Assembly (NCBI RefSeq): GCF_002220865.2
Contig: NZ_NHRJ02000001.1
Coordinates: forward strand, 558,001 to 622,000
From: Paenibacillus xerothermodurans
GTDB taxonomy: Bacteria > Bacillota > Bacilli > Paenibacillales > NBRC-103111
Direction of reading: 5' to 3'
DNA length: 64,000 bases
The position numbers and the translations under genes are program-made. Positions 7,321 through 16,124 of this stretch are shown piece after piece; positions within the stretch are counted from its first letter, which is position 1; each line of letters begins with the position of its first letter. The notes under the pieces were generated by a model. That model did no database searches and had not been told where the DNA came from. It saw nothing but the letters and a program-made list of their open reading frames with translations.

Positions 7321-9174
7321 TTAAGCGTTCGCTTCCGCCATTTTGCGGTGTTTTTCCGCGCGCTCACGCTCGCTCTTATTTAGGATCTTCTTGCGCAAAC
7401 GAATGGACTTCGGCGTAATCTCACAGTATTCGTCATCATTCAAATACTCCAATGCCTGCTCTAACGAGTAGATTCGCGGTGTTTTCATTTTGACTGTCTC
7501 ATCTTTACCGGCAGAACGGATGTTGGTCAATTGTTTCTCTTTGCAGATGTTCACAACGATATCGTTATCCCGTGTGTGCTCGCCTACGATCATACCCTCG
7601 TACACTTCCGTGCCCGGCTCCAAGAACAGGATTCCACGGTCTTCGACGGACAGCATGCCGTACAGTGTGGAAGCGCCCGCCTCGCTCGATACGAGCACGC
7701 CCTGGTGACGGCCGCCTACATTGGAGCCCTGATATGGCCCATAGCTGTCGAACGCGTGGTTCATCACTCCATATCCGCGTGTCAGCGTCAAGAAGTGCGT
7801 GCGGTAGCCGATTAAGCCGCGGGCAGGAATAAGGAACTCCAAGCGGACATTGCCGCCGTTATTAATCATGTTGACCATTTCCGCTTTACGCGTACCAAGG
7901 CTTTCCATGACCGCACCCATACTTTCTTCCGGCAGGTCGATAATGAGGCGCTCCAACGGCTCCATTTTTTGTCCGTCGATTTCCTTGATGATAACTTCAG
8001 GTTTGGACACCTGCAGCTCAAAGCCTTCCCGGCGCATATTTTCGATAAGAATGCCCAGATGCAGCTCGCCGCGGCCAGATACGATAAACGCGTCAGGGCT
8101 GTCGGTTTCATCGACACGCAAGCTTACATCAGTTTCCAGCTCTTTAAACAGACGTTCACGCAACTTGCGGGATGTAACCCACTTGCCTTCACGTCCCGCG
8201 AACGGGCTGTTGTTGACCAAAAACGTCATCTGCAACGTTGGCTCATCGATTTTAAGTACAGGCAGTGCTTCCGGATGTGCCGGGTCAGCCAGTGTTTCAC
8301 CGATGTTAATGTCCTTAATGCCGGAAATCGCAACAATGTCGCCAGCGCCTGCAGCGTCGATCTCAACGCGTTTCAAGCCTTGGAAGCCGAACAGTTTTTC
8401 AATGCGCGATTGCTTTGTCGCACCCTCACGGTTGATTACTGCGATGGGCTGACCCGTTTTAACGACACCACGGTTCACGCGGCCGATCGCAATACGTCCC
8501 AAGTACTCATTGTAATCCATTAAAGTGACCAAAAATTGCAGCGGCTCGTCAACACTTTCTGTCGGCGCCGGAATATGCTCGATCACCGTGTCGTAGATAG
8601 CCTGCATGTTGGTTTCCTGCTTTTCAGGCTCCGGAGACATGCTGGAGGTACCCATCAGCGCTGATGCGTAAACGACCGGGAAGTCAAGCTGATCATCATT
8701 GGCGCCAAGCTCGATGAACAAGTCCAGTACCTCGTCAACCACCTCTGCCGGACGGGCGTTCGGACGGTCAATCTTGTTAACAACGACGATTGGAGTCAAA
8801 TTTTGCTCCAATGCCTTACGCAGCACAAATTTGGTTTGCGGCATTGTGCCTTCGAATGCGTCGACGACCAACAGCACACCGTCAACCATCTTCATAATGC
8901 GCTCCACCTCGCCGCCGAAGTCGGCATGGCCCGGTGTGTCCACAATGTTAATCAAATAATCTTTATAGTTGATCGCCGTATTTTTGGCCAGGATGGTAAT
9001 GCCGCGCTCCCTTTCAAGATCATTGGAGTCCATGGCACGCTCCTGCACGGCCTCGTGCTCGCGGAATGTTCCTGCCTGCTGCAGCAACTTGTCCACCAGT
9101 GTAGTTTTACCGTGGTCAACGTGAGCGATAATTGCGATATTGCGAATTTTATCTCTTGAATGCATGGTTTTCAC
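7321..9174 (-). CDS. typA: translational GTPase TypA/BipA
   Basis: A ribosome-associated GTPase of the EF-G/LepA superfamily that supports 50S assembly and growth under stress or cold. The 617-residue length is normal. Visible G motifs are AHVDHGKT (residues 18-25), the DTPGH box and NKID, followed by the beta-barrel, EF-G-like domains III and V, and the BipA-specific C-terminal domain. GTG 9174 is the likely start, with AAGGAG 6 nt upstream; ATG 9165 is an alternative. The gene has its own promoter candidate and a terminator. Confidence 0.97.
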   Translation of the reverse strand: MKTMHSRDKIRNIAIIAHVDHGKTTLVDKLLQQAGTFREHEAVQERAMDSNDLERERGITILAKNTAINYKDYLINIVDTPGHADFGGEVERIMKMVDGVLLVVDAFEGTMPQTKFVLRKALEQNLTPIVVVNKIDRPNARPAEVVDEVLDLFIELGANDDQLDFPVVYASALMGTSSMSPEPEKQETNMQAIYDTVIEHIPAPTESVDEPLQFLVTLMDYNEYLGRIAIGRVNRGVVKTGQPIAVINREGATKQSRIEKLFGFQGLKRVEIDAAGAGDIVAISGIKDINIGETLADPAHPEALPVLKIDEPTLQMTFLVNNSPFAGREGKWVTSRKLRERLFKELETDVSLRVDETDSPDAFIVSGRGELHLGILIENMRREGFELQVSKPEVIIKEIDGQKMEPLERLIIDLPEESMGAVMESLGTRKAEMVNMINNGGNVRLEFLIPARGLIGYRTHFLTLTRGYGVMNHAFDSYGPYQGSNVGGRHQGVLVSSEAGASTLYGMLSVEDRGILFLEPGTEVYEGMIVGEHTRDNDIVVNICKEKQLTNIRSAGKDETVKMKTPRIYSLEQALEYLNDDEYCEITPKSIRLRKKILNKSERERAEKHRKMAEANA

Positions 9175-9280
9175 TTACCTCTCCTTGTTAGACTCTCCGG
9201 CACCTGTGCACCAGGAAATTCCGGGGTCCGTTCATAAAACAAGCGCCGGACATAAGCGCCGACGCTTGACATTTATGATT

Positions 9281-9309
9281 ATTATACGTGAAAACTGCAC
9301 AAAACGCAA
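9281..9309 (-). promoter_or_regulatory. candidate promoter of typA
   Basis: Minus-strand TTGCGT (9304-9309), a 17-bp spacer and a perfect TATAAT (9281-9286), about 107 bp before the typA start. Confidence 0.5.
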
Positions 9310-9361
9310 GGCAAAACGACAAGTTATGGTACTGAATTCCGGTGGCTTTGCAAATGTAAAC

Positions 9362-10030
9362 CTATGGATGTCTCGTTCTCGGACCGCTGCTGATTTTCTT
9401 CAACAGACCGGCGGCGATTACGATAACGCTTGCGACCACGGGAACAATCCAGTGAGGCACATCGGACAGCAGCATATCCGCTACGACTGCATCCTTGACC
9501 AACATTTCGCCCGCCGTGTAACCCAAGATTGCCGCGCCCAGATAAACGAGGATGGGGAACTTATTTAGCAAGCCCATCACGGCCGTGCTGCCCCAAATAA
9601 TAATCGGAACGCTCAACCCGATCCCAAGGATAATTACCGTCAAATTGTTATCGGCCTTCGCCGCGATCGCCAGCACGTTGTCCAAACTCATAACAAAATC
9701 GGCTACGATAATCGTCCAAACCGCCTTGCCGAGCGTAGCCGCTTCTTTGACATGGGAATGCCCCTCTTCGTCAGTGAGAAGTTTGATCGCGATCCACATG
9801 AGCAAAAGTGATCCTGCGGCTTGGATATAAGGCACGGTTAAAATGTAAACAGCTATAACGGTCAGAATCAAACGCAGCGCAATGGCACCGAACGCCCCCC
9901 ACCAAATGGCTTGTCTCCGCTGATGCAGCGGCAAATTTTTGCTGGCCAACGCAATCACCACGGCGTTATCCCCACTTAATACGATATTGATCAACATGAT
10001 CTGAAGAAACAGGAGCAACCATTCCAACAT
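9362..10030 (-). CDS. TerC-family membrane protein, probable manganese exporter
   Basis: A 222-residue polytopic membrane protein with about seven hydrophobic segments. The TerC-family acidic motifs are present: SGDNAVVIALA in the first segment pair and SLDNVLAIAA in the middle. These Asp residues probably coordinate the cation. Bacterial relatives such as YceF, YkoY and YjbE export Mn2+ or load it onto secreted enzymes. Start ATG 10030 has GGGAGGG upstream. There is no room for a yybP-ykoY manganese riboswitch in the 111-nt gap to thiI, but an inverted repeat sits just upstream of the ribosome site. Confidence 0.88.
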   Translation of the reverse strand: MLEWLLLFLQIMLINIVLSGDNAVVIALASKNLPLHQRRQAIWWGAFGAIALRLILTVIAVYILTVPYIQAAGSLLLMWIAIKLLTDEEGHSHVKEAATLGKAVWTIIVADFVMSLDNVLAIAAKADNNLTVIILGIGLSVPIIIWGSTAVMGLLNKFPILVYLGAAILGYTAGEMLVKDAVVADMLLSDVPHWIVPVVASVIVIAAGLLKKISSGPRTRHP

Positions 10031-10047
10031 AATACAAACCCTCCCAA

Positions 10048-10063
10048 ATTGTCGATTGACAAT
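10048..10063. promoter_or_regulatory. inverted repeat upstream of the TerC gene
   Basis: A perfect 6-4-6 inverted repeat, ATTGTC-gatt-GACAAT, 18 bp upstream of the terC-type start and adjacent to its ribosome site. It could be an operator or an RNA hairpin. It does not match the MntR box I know. Confidence 0.35.
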
Positions 10064-10141
10064 AAGGCTGTCCGGTCCACCCGAACACAGAGAGTATACG
10101 GCGCTGCAGTGAGATGCTGGAGAAAACGCTCGTCCTGCTGA

Positions 10142-11359
10142 TTAAAAAAAGTTTGTGAATAGCTGCTCCCCTTCCGCCTTTATCCATAAGCTCTCGGTTT
10201 GCCTCACTGCCTCATTCAATTCTTCGTCGAGCCAATCCATGCTGCGCTCTATTTTTTCGACTACACGCAGATTTGGATTCGTGCTCGGTGACGGCGGTAA
10301 AAATAAAGTGCAGCAATCCTCGTGAGGCAAAATGGAGATCTTAAACGTGTCGATCGACTCGGCAATCCGAATGATCTGCTGCTTCTCCATACAGATTAGC
10401 GGCTGAAGCACCGGCAACTCGACGGCTCGTCCGATTACGTTCATGCTGCTCAAGGTCTGGCTGGCCACCTGGCCCAGACTTTCACCTGTCACAATCGCGG
10501 AAGCGTTATGTGCCTCCGCCAGCTTCTCCGTGATGCGAAACATGGCGCGCCGCAGCAGCGTGATCAGCAGATTATCTCGGTAGGCCTGATGAATTTTGGT
10601 CTGCACGCCCGTGAAAGGGACCATGTGGAGCTTGATATCGCCTGCATACGGCGTGAGCTTGGCCAACAGGTCCTTCACTTTCTGTTGGGATCGTTCACTG
10701 GTATAGGGATAGCTGTGAAAATGTACCGCCTCGAGCTGCACGCCCTGCCTCATCGCCAAAAATCCCGCTACCGGACTATCAATGCCTCCTGACAGCATTA
10801 GCATGGCTTTGCCGTTCGAGCCAAGCGGGAATCCGCCGGCTCCCTCGACGACCTGCGAAAAAATCAAAGCCCTTTCCTCTCGCAACTCGATTTTAACCTC
10901 GATGTCCGGACGGCTCACATCCACTTTAAGCCCCGGGATGGCCCGCAGCACATGGCCGCCAACTAGTTGGTTCATCTCTTGAGAATCATGCGGAAAGCTC
11001 TTGTTCACCCGGCGAACAGACACTTTGAAGGTATGCGGGGCGGTCTGCGCTGACTGCACAGCCTGCACCGCTGCGGTGCGGATGGAGTCGACATCCAATG
11101 GCGCGGTGTATGCCGGACTAAACGAGCTTAGTCCGAGCACCTTCTTAAGCCTGTCTGCGATTGCGGCATACGGCTCCCCATTTAAACGGAGGTAAACCCT
11201 TCCGTATTCCTTCGAAAGGCTGACAGTGGGGAACGGTTGCATCACTCTGACCACCTGGTCGAAAATCGTTTTCTCAAACCGGTGGCGGTTTTTTCCTTTC
11301 AACGTCAGTTCACCGAAGCGGAGAACGATCACATCTGGTTTCATTATATTCGGGCTCAT
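10142..11359 (-). CDS. thiI: tRNA 4-thiouridine synthetase ThiI (no rhodanese domain)
   Basis: ThiI adenylates U8 of tRNA and inserts sulfur to make 4-thiouridine, and it also feeds thiamine thiazole synthesis. The protein has an N-terminal ferredoxin-like/THUMP region (residues ~1-170) and a PP-loop ATPase with SGGIDS at 190-195. It ends at 405 residues. The C-terminal rhodanese domain of E. coli ThiI is absent, as is usual in Bacillus, where a dedicated cysteine desulfurase supplies sulfur directly. That desulfurase is encoded 11 nt upstream in the same operon. GGAGG lies about 14 nt before ATG 11359. Confidence 0.95.
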   Translation of the reverse strand: MSPNIMKPDVIVLRFGELTLKGKNRHRFEKTIFDQVVRVMQPFPTVSLSKEYGRVYLRLNGEPYAAIADRLKKVLGLSSFSPAYTAPLDVDSIRTAAVQAVQSAQTAPHTFKVSVRRVNKSFPHDSQEMNQLVGGHVLRAIPGLKVDVSRPDIEVKIELREERALIFSQVVEGAGGFPLGSNGKAMLMLSGGIDSPVAGFLAMRQGVQLEAVHFHSYPYTSERSQQKVKDLLAKLTPYAGDIKLHMVPFTGVQTKIHQAYRDNLLITLLRRAMFRITEKLAEAHNASAIVTGESLGQVASQTLSSMNVIGRAVELPVLQPLICMEKQQIIRIAESIDTFKISILPHEDCCTLFLPPSPSTNPNLRVVEKIERSMDWLDEELNEAVRQTESLWIKAEGEQLFTNFF

Positions 11360-11370
11360 CGCGTTTTATC

Positions 11371-12540
11371 CTACCTCCGTCTTATATGATCAATGATTGA
11401 GGGCTTCAGCTCGTCCACTATCCGCTTCAGCGTCCTGCTGAACAACTCCGCCTCTTGCGTGGTCTGTTCCAGCGAAAAGCTTATGCGTATCCCGCTGACG
11501 GCTCGAGCATCGTCATACCCCATAGCTTTGAGCACCCTGCTTGGGTCGACGGCTTTCGAAGAGCACGCCGATCGCACCGATACATATATGTCTCGTTGTT
11601 CCAAAGCATGTACCAGCACCTCCGACTTCATGCCCGGAAACGAAAAATGTACAATGTGCGGCGCCATGTCGGCAGCGTTTATCGAACCGCTTAGAGTCAG
11701 CTCCGGAATCGCTTGAATCCCTTGGACAAACTGTTCACGCAATCGGCTCGTATGCCCATAAAATTGCGGTTGGCGATCCATTGCCATACGCACCGCTTTC
11801 GCCATCCCCACGATTGCGGGCACATTCTCCGTACCGGAACGTACGCCGTACTCCTGGCCCCCGCCCCACATCAAGGGCGTGAGCTCCAATCCGCGGCGGC
11901 GATACAGAAACCCCACGCCTCTCGGCCCGCGGAGCTTGTGGGCTGAGCCGGTCAACAGGTCGATCCTCCACGGCGCAAGTGACAGCGGCAGCTTGCCGAC
12001 AGCTTGGACGGCATCCACATGAAATATCGCTTTTGAGTCTTTCCGCCTTAACAGCTCGCCGATACGCTCAATGGGCTGTATGCGCCCCATCTCATTATTG
12101 ACTGCCATAACACTGAGAAGGATGGTATTCTTGTCCAGGGCTTGTTCCAGTGCGTCCAGTTCTACCTGACCAGATGAGTCGACCGGCAAGTAGGTTACCC
12201 GATAGCCTTGCCGTTCAAGCGCACCAAACGTCTCATATACCGATGCATGTTCAATCTCGGTGGTTATGACGTGGTTGCCCCGGTGACGGAATTGCCGAGC
12301 AGCTCCCAGGATGGCGGCGTTGTTGCTCTCCGTACCACCGGAAGTGAAAATGATTTCTTCCGACTGGCAGCCCAAGCTGCCCGCGATAACGGCTCGCGCT
12401 TGTCCAACCAGCCGCTCGGCGTCCACGCCCAGCCGATGCAGAGATGAGGGATTACCGAAATGCCTCTTCATGACTTCCGCCATAGTATCCACCACCTCAT
12501 CGTAAGGAGGTGCCGTTGATGCGTAGTCCAAATACAACAT
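11371..12540 (-). CDS. cysteine desulfurase (NifS/IscS family) partnered with ThiI
   Basis: A PLP enzyme that takes sulfur from cysteine and passes it as a persulfide. The 389-residue sequence shows SGGTESNN (residues 67-74), a PLP Asp in FHVDAVQ, the Schiff-base lysine in GSAHKLRGP (Lys202) and the catalytic cysteine in SVRSACSS (Cys326). Start ATG 12540 has AAGGAG 8-9 nt upstream. It is the first gene of an operon with thiI, equivalent to B. subtilis nifZ-thiI. Its main role is therefore probably 4-thiouridine synthesis rather than general iron-sulfur assembly. Confidence 0.95.
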   Translation of the reverse strand: MLYLDYASTAPPYDEVVDTMAEVMKRHFGNPSSLHRLGVDAERLVGQARAVIAGSLGCQSEEIIFTSGGTESNNAAILGAARQFRHRGNHVITTEIEHASVYETFGALERQGYRVTYLPVDSSGQVELDALEQALDKNTILLSVMAVNNEMGRIQPIERIGELLRRKDSKAIFHVDAVQAVGKLPLSLAPWRIDLLTGSAHKLRGPRGVGFLYRRRGLELTPLMWGGGQEYGVRSGTENVPAIVGMAKAVRMAMDRQPQFYGHTSRLREQFVQGIQAIPELTLSGSINAADMAPHIVHFSFPGMKSEVLVHALEQRDIYVSVRSACSSKAVDPSRVLKAMGYDDARAVSGIRISFSLEQTTQEAELFSRTLKRIVDELKPSIIDHIRRR

Positions 12541-12555
12541 GGTTTCAGCTCCTTC

Positions 12556-12605
12556 AAAAAAAATAAGACCTGCACAGCTCCTGATTGCAAGCTGATGCCA
12601 GATCT
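12556..12605 (-). terminator. terminator of the lytic transglycosylase gene
   Basis: Minus-strand stem AGATCTG/CAGGTCT (one G-U pair) plus an inner CAGCT/AGCTG stem, followed by an eight-T run. Confidence 0.7.
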
Positions 12606-12621
12606 CGGGTTTTCTATGTGA

Positions 12622-13329
12622 TCATGCTTCATATTCACGTTGCAGCCTTGTTACCTTCGTGACATAGTTCTGTGTTTGCCTCGGCAGTAGGTGCATGTTG
12701 GCCGCCAGGTCGCTATCATTAGCTATGCCTAGCCGATGCAATCGGCCGGGACCAGCATTATAAGCAGCCAATGCCGTGGCCTGATTACCGTTATACTTGC
12801 TGAGCAGATCGGATAGATACCGGGTACCGCCTTCAATGTTCTGCACAGGATCGAACGGATTAGTCACGCCCAAGCTGCGGCTGGTTTGGTCCATGAGCTG
12901 CATCAGCCCCTTCGCTCCTGCACTGGAAACCGCGTTGGTGTTGAATGAGGACTCGGCGTCGATGACCGCCTGCACTAGGCTGGGCTTAACAGCGTGCCGG
13001 TTGCTGGCGTCCAAGATGACCGGGTCCAGCTCGACGGCCTTACCGGTGAGGCTGCGCGGAGCAGCGCCGGCGGGCGGCGGGTTTGTGTTCGCGAAAGTCA
13101 AACCGGGATGTGCGGTTGCCGGTTTTAGTGGAGGTACCGCGTTCGTCGGCGCCGCGTCGGCACCCAACGTCCCGGCTTCCACACTTTGCGCCAATATAGT
13201 ATTTAATAAGTCCGAAAAATCAGAATCAGCCTGGGCTGCACTGGCAGCGCCGCCGGCGATCTGATCCATCTGACTTAGCATCTGCAAGTGCAGCAGTTCC
13301 TTGATTGTCCGTGGATCTATCTTGTTCAA
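12622..13329 (-). CDS. lytic transglycosylase (SLT domain)
   Basis: A 235-residue protein with a C-terminal lysozyme-like transglycosylase domain (residues ~105-235). Motifs are VQAVIDAESSFN with catalytic Glu126, then SSAGAKGLMQLM, and ALAAYNAGPG at about 186-195. These are the family 1 SLT signatures, and the enzyme cleaves the MurNAc-GlcNAc bond of peptidoglycan. The N-terminal ~100 residues are Ala/Pro-rich with no obvious signal peptide, as in B. subtilis YjbJ-type proteins, so the export route is unclear. The start is TTG 13329 with GGGGAG 9 nt upstream. Confidence 0.88.
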   Translation of the reverse strand: MNKIDPRTIKELLHLQMLSQMDQIAGGAASAAQADSDFSDLLNTILAQSVEAGTLGADAAPTNAVPPLKPATAHPGLTFANTNPPPAGAAPRSLTGKAVELDPVILDASNRHAVKPSLVQAVIDAESSFNTNAVSSAGAKGLMQLMDQTSRSLGVTNPFDPVQNIEGGTRYLSDLLSKYNGNQATALAAYNAGPGRLHRLGIANDSDLAANMHLLPRQTQNYVTKVTRLQREYEA

Positions 13330-13409
13330 TCCAAACGCTCCCCATACACGTTATCCACATATTGTACACTGTTTTTTTTGTGTCTTCCAGCATTTTTTCT
13401 GCTCATAAC

Positions 13410-13511
13410 AAAAAAACAGACCCGCGCGGGTCCGTCCGAGCTGTGAGAAACGCCAAAGTGACACCAAGAAAGAGGCAGTCTTCTCACAAGTTCGACAACC
13501 TCGCGGGTCTG
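13410..13511 (-). terminator. long nested hairpin ending in a T-run (terminator or small RNA)
   Basis: In the minus direction an outer 10-bp stem (CAGACCCGCG with CGCGGGTCTG) encloses an 8-bp stem (TTGTGAGAA region with TTCTCACA) and a further GCC/GGC helix. A run of seven T's follows at 13410-13416. It begins 13 nt after the stop of the DUF4190 gene. The outer arm also carries a 14-nt perfect palindrome, GACCCGCGCGGGTC. The size and nested stems exceed a plain terminator. Confidence 0.6.
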
Positions 13512-13523
13512 CGCTGCGTGTGA

Positions 13524-13931
13524 TCAGGCATATAACGGGACTAGCAAGAAATACCCTCCGATAGAGATAAGACTGAGAATAACAGACCACGCGCCAAGAG
13601 CTCTATTCCCTTGGAAATAACTGATGATGCCGAGTACCAGCGCCACTGCCCCGAAAAGCATAGGAAAAACAAACAAAGATAATATGGCCAACACTAACGC
13701 GGTATATGCCAAACCTCTGCCTCGAGGCAGATCAGCGGCATTTGATTCCGCTTGTCGCGTGCGATTAGTAACGTCCCTCACATCCACCGGGGCATTGGCA
13801 GGAACAGTGGGCGTCACCTCCGCAGCATATTCTTCCTGGTGATTACGGCCGGTTTCTGGGTGCTGCTCCAGTGAAAGTCGGCCGGTCTGGCCGGGTGCGG
13901 TTCCTTGCGGCCGCTGCTCCTGATCGCTCAT
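13524..13931 (-). CDS. DUF4190-type two-helix membrane protein
   Basis: A 135-residue protein. The N-terminal ~70 residues are hydrophilic, Gln/Pro-rich and probably disordered and cytoplasmic. The C-terminal part has two hydrophobic helices (residues ~75-105 and ~112-133). It includes the pattern GLAYTALVLAILSLF typical of DUF4190 proteins. The function of these small proteins is unknown. Start ATG 13931 has AAGGAGG about 9 nt upstream. An extraordinary hairpin follows its stop codon. Confidence 0.75.
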   Translation of the reverse strand: MSDQEQRPQGTAPGQTGRLSLEQHPETGRNHQEEYAAEVTPTVPANAPVDVRDVTNRTRQAESNAADLPRGRGLAYTALVLAILSLFVFPMLFGAVALVLGIISYFQGNRALGAWSVILSLISIGGYFLLVPLYA

Positions 13932-13956
13932 GGGCGAGCCTCCTTACTTATCCGGA

Positions 13957-14166
13957 TCACGATTTTCTTGGTGTAAATGTGTGGCAGCAGGTATTGCTGG
14001 AGCTGGTGGCTGCGTCCTTATGGCCGTGCATGTCCTCTACGGCGAACTCGGTGTCATAATTCGCTCTGGCATGCTGATCCACATCGATAATAATCGCCGT
14101 CGCGGCACAGTTGTTGCCTTCTGCCCAGTACTGGCAATTGGCGACACTGCATTTCACCTCTGTCAT
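13957..14166 (-). CDS. DUF1540 cysteine-rich small protein
   Basis: About 69 residues, with the signature MTEVKCSVANCQYWAEGNNC followed later by a CC pair. That is the cysteine pattern of DUF1540 proteins, presumed small metal-binding proteins common in spore-formers. ATG 14166 is chosen as start because AGGGGTGA is spaced 5 nt ahead of it; ATG 14172 and GTG 14175 are possible. It lies 25 nt before the DUF4190 gene. Confidence 0.8.
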   Translation of the reverse strand: MTEVKCSVANCQYWAEGNNCAATAIIIDVDQHARANYDTEFAVEDMHGHKDAATSSSNTCCHTFTPRKS

Positions 14167-14212
14167 CCTCATCACCCCTGTATCAATTTGCCCGGTGAAG
14201 CGGCCTCCTATG

Positions 14213-15349
14213 CTAGCCGTGCAGCTGGGAATTCAGCACCAGAAACATAGCATGAGACCACAGCAAAGGCGTTGCCGGAGGCCCCCAATTTTGTAACCAA
14301 CGTTCATAGAGCTGAGAATCCATCTGCGTGTGAGGGACTTGTTCCGGAAGCCTCCCTAACGAATCGGCCTGCTCCATCACCCATGCCAGCGCTAGCCTTG
14401 CCTCGTCCATGGCACCTGTGCGCAGTGATGTCCAGCCGTACCACGCGGCCAGCAGCGTCCATTCGCCGCCGCCGTAATATTCGTCTGACAAATAGCGCCG
14501 TAACCCGCCATCGGACGACTTCAAGTCCTGCTGTATCCGCGCGATCGTGGCCGCCATTGCGGGATGATCGGCAGACAGCAGATTGAACGGCTCACACAGC
14601 CACAGCAGGCTGCCGTCGACGCCGTCGAAAGCGATTTCGTATCGCTCGTCGTTGGACGTTGGGCGAATACTTTTCACTATATGTCCGCCAGTCGGATGTA
14701 CCGCATAATCCAAAATAAATTCGCGGATCGCTGAGCAGATTTCACCCAGCCGCCCATCAGCTATCAGCGGCTGTATCGATGACAGGCCGCCATAAATGGA
14801 TGCCAGCGTTGAAGGATGCACCTGTTCGCCGCGCTCTTCCCAGCAATCAAAGTTCGGTCTTTGCCAAAATGCGCAGAGGTAACGAACGATCAAGTCAACA
14901 CTCTCCCGGTATAAGTCGGGCAAAGCAGTCATACGCAAGGTGCGGCAATGCTCGGCCACGGCCCACAGCCAGACGCCATAGCCGTCCAGCTGAAACTGCC
15001 CCCATGCGGAATCCGCATCGTCCCGGCCGTCCAGCTGGTAACGCGTGTGTAAAAACTCATGCTGCTCAATCCATTCCCCTCGCTCGTGTTTGTCTAGAAG
15101 CTTATTCACACGCTCACGCTGCCTGAGCAGCAGCCCGTTGACCCACCGATGAAACTTGTCCGCGCTATCGGTCTCACCGGTAATATCCATCGAGTAAGCG
15201 ATAAAGCTGCCGTCACGCAGCCAACTGTATGCGTAATGACTGAACAGCGGACAAGCCGCATAGCCGCCGCTCGGATGCTGGTTCATCTTAATCAGCGACT
15301 TACTGACGGCTACCAGTTGAGCCCTAGCAAATGCATCATTAGTCATCAT
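14213..15349 (-). CDS. GH15-like glycosidase (glucoamylase fold)
   Basis: A 378-residue cytoplasmic protein from ATG 15349 behind AAGGAGG (ATG 15346 is equally possible); the frame from 15397 extends past the ribosome site. Motifs of the GH15 (alpha/alpha)6 barrel are visible: YSWLRDGSF, QLDGYGVWLWAV, CWEERGEQVHPSTLAS and GGGEWTLLAAW, with LPEQV near the end. The acidic residues in CWEERGE and LPEQ correspond to the usual catalytic acid and base. Family members hydrolyse alpha-glucans, trehalose or isomaltose, and the substrate cannot be set here. There is no signal peptide and no starch-binding or beta-sandwich N-domain. Confidence 0.85.
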   Translation of the reverse strand: MMTNDAFARAQLVAVSKSLIKMNQHPSGGYAACPLFSHYAYSWLRDGSFIAYSMDITGETDSADKFHRWVNGLLLRQRERVNKLLDKHERGEWIEQHEFLHTRYQLDGRDDADSAWGQFQLDGYGVWLWAVAEHCRTLRMTALPDLYRESVDLIVRYLCAFWQRPNFDCWEERGEQVHPSTLASIYGGLSSIQPLIADGRLGEICSAIREFILDYAVHPTGGHIVKSIRPTSNDERYEIAFDGVDGSLLWLCEPFNLLSADHPAMAATIARIQQDLKSSDGGLRRYLSDEYYGGGEWTLLAAWYGWTSLRTGAMDEARLALAWVMEQADSLGRLPEQVPHTQMDSQLYERWLQNWGPPATPLLWSHAMFLVLNSQLHG

Positions 15350-15365
15350 GATCTCCCTCCTTAGA

Positions 15366-15390
15366 CAAAAAGAGATGCCGAGGCACCTCT
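15366..15390 (-). terminator. terminator of ypuI
   Basis: An 8-bp stem (AGAGGTGC/GCATCTCT, one G-U pair) with a CTCG tetraloop and a run of five T's on the minus strand. Confidence 0.8.
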
Positions 15391-15432
15391 TGTTCACGAT
15401 TGTACGATTTAATTTGTATCAGTCCGATTTAA

Positions 15433-15933
15433 CTACACTCGTTCTCCTTGCATCCTTTTTTGAGTGATATAGTCGGTTTCATAGTATGTAAGATCCTCGC
15501 GTATTGTCTCGAAGATTTTTGATAGCTGAATTGTCAAATCACGCACTTCACGGGTGGGCTTTTTGCGGAAACGAATCGCATCTTGCCCGGTGTAGGCGTA
15601 TCGGCCGTCTTCGGAATAGCACTCGTTTTTCGGGTAGAAGAAGCTGTTAACGCTCGTGTGATACACCTCATACAACACCTTTTCCGCATAATCGACATTG
15701 AATGTCGGCCGACGCAAGCAGATTCCCAGTTTTTCGTAAGCAACTTCGCTGAACACGAGCAGGTGTCGGGTGTCTGCTAAAAATCCTTTGTAGAACTCTT
15801 CCGTTTCAGGATTGGCATCGGGATTTAACTGCTGAAGGGAATGAGAATTCAAAAAAGCTTCCATTTTCTCGATTGCTTCACGTAACTTAGTTTTAGTCGA
15901 TTCACAAACATCTTTCACATTCGCTACAGTCAT
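15433..15933 (-). CDS. ypuI: YpuI-family protein (DUF3907)
   Basis: A 166-residue, mostly helical cytoplasmic protein. The sequence FYPKNECYSEDGRYAYTGQ followed by RFRKKPTREVRDL is characteristic of the DUF3907/YpuI family of Bacilli, whose function is unknown. Start ATG 15933 has AGGAGG 9 nt upstream. The gene is divergent from the S8 protease, and a palindrome lies between them. A terminator follows directly. Confidence 0.82.
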   Translation of the reverse strand: MTVANVKDVCESTKTKLREAIEKMEAFLNSHSLQQLNPDANPETEEFYKGFLADTRHLLVFSEVAYEKLGICLRRPTFNVDYAEKVLYEVYHTSVNSFFYPKNECYSEDGRYAYTGQDAIRFRKKPTREVRDLTIQLSKIFETIREDLTYYETDYITQKRMQGERV

Positions 15934-15993
15934 CGTCTAGACCTCCTATAATCAGAAACCACGCATTGTGTAGTAATTTCTATTATTTATCCT

Positions 15994-16008
15994 ACCACAA
16001 AATGTGGT
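15994..16008. promoter_or_regulatory. palindrome between ypuI and the S8 protease gene
   Basis: A perfect 6-3-6 inverted repeat, ACCACA-AAA-TGTGGT, in the divergent intergenic region, 61 bp before the ypuI start and 117 bp before the protease start. It could be a regulator site; the regulator is unknown. Confidence 0.4.
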
Positions 16009-16124
16009 GAAAAGTCATACGAATATTCGCGCAGAGCATCCGCGCAGGAGATGTTTACCGGTAGTAAGAAAAATCTAGATGGGGACGCTAATTGTATTAA
16101 TTTTAATCAAAAGGAGTTAGTGCG

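Noticed and set aside
9266-9287. TTGACA followed by TTATAC on the plus strand
   Set aside because: The spacer is only 10 bp and no plus-strand gene follows; the minus-strand TATAAT here fits typA instead.
10031-10141. Possible manganese (yybP-ykoY) riboswitch before the TerC gene
   Set aside because: The gap is too short and the conserved motif is not visible.
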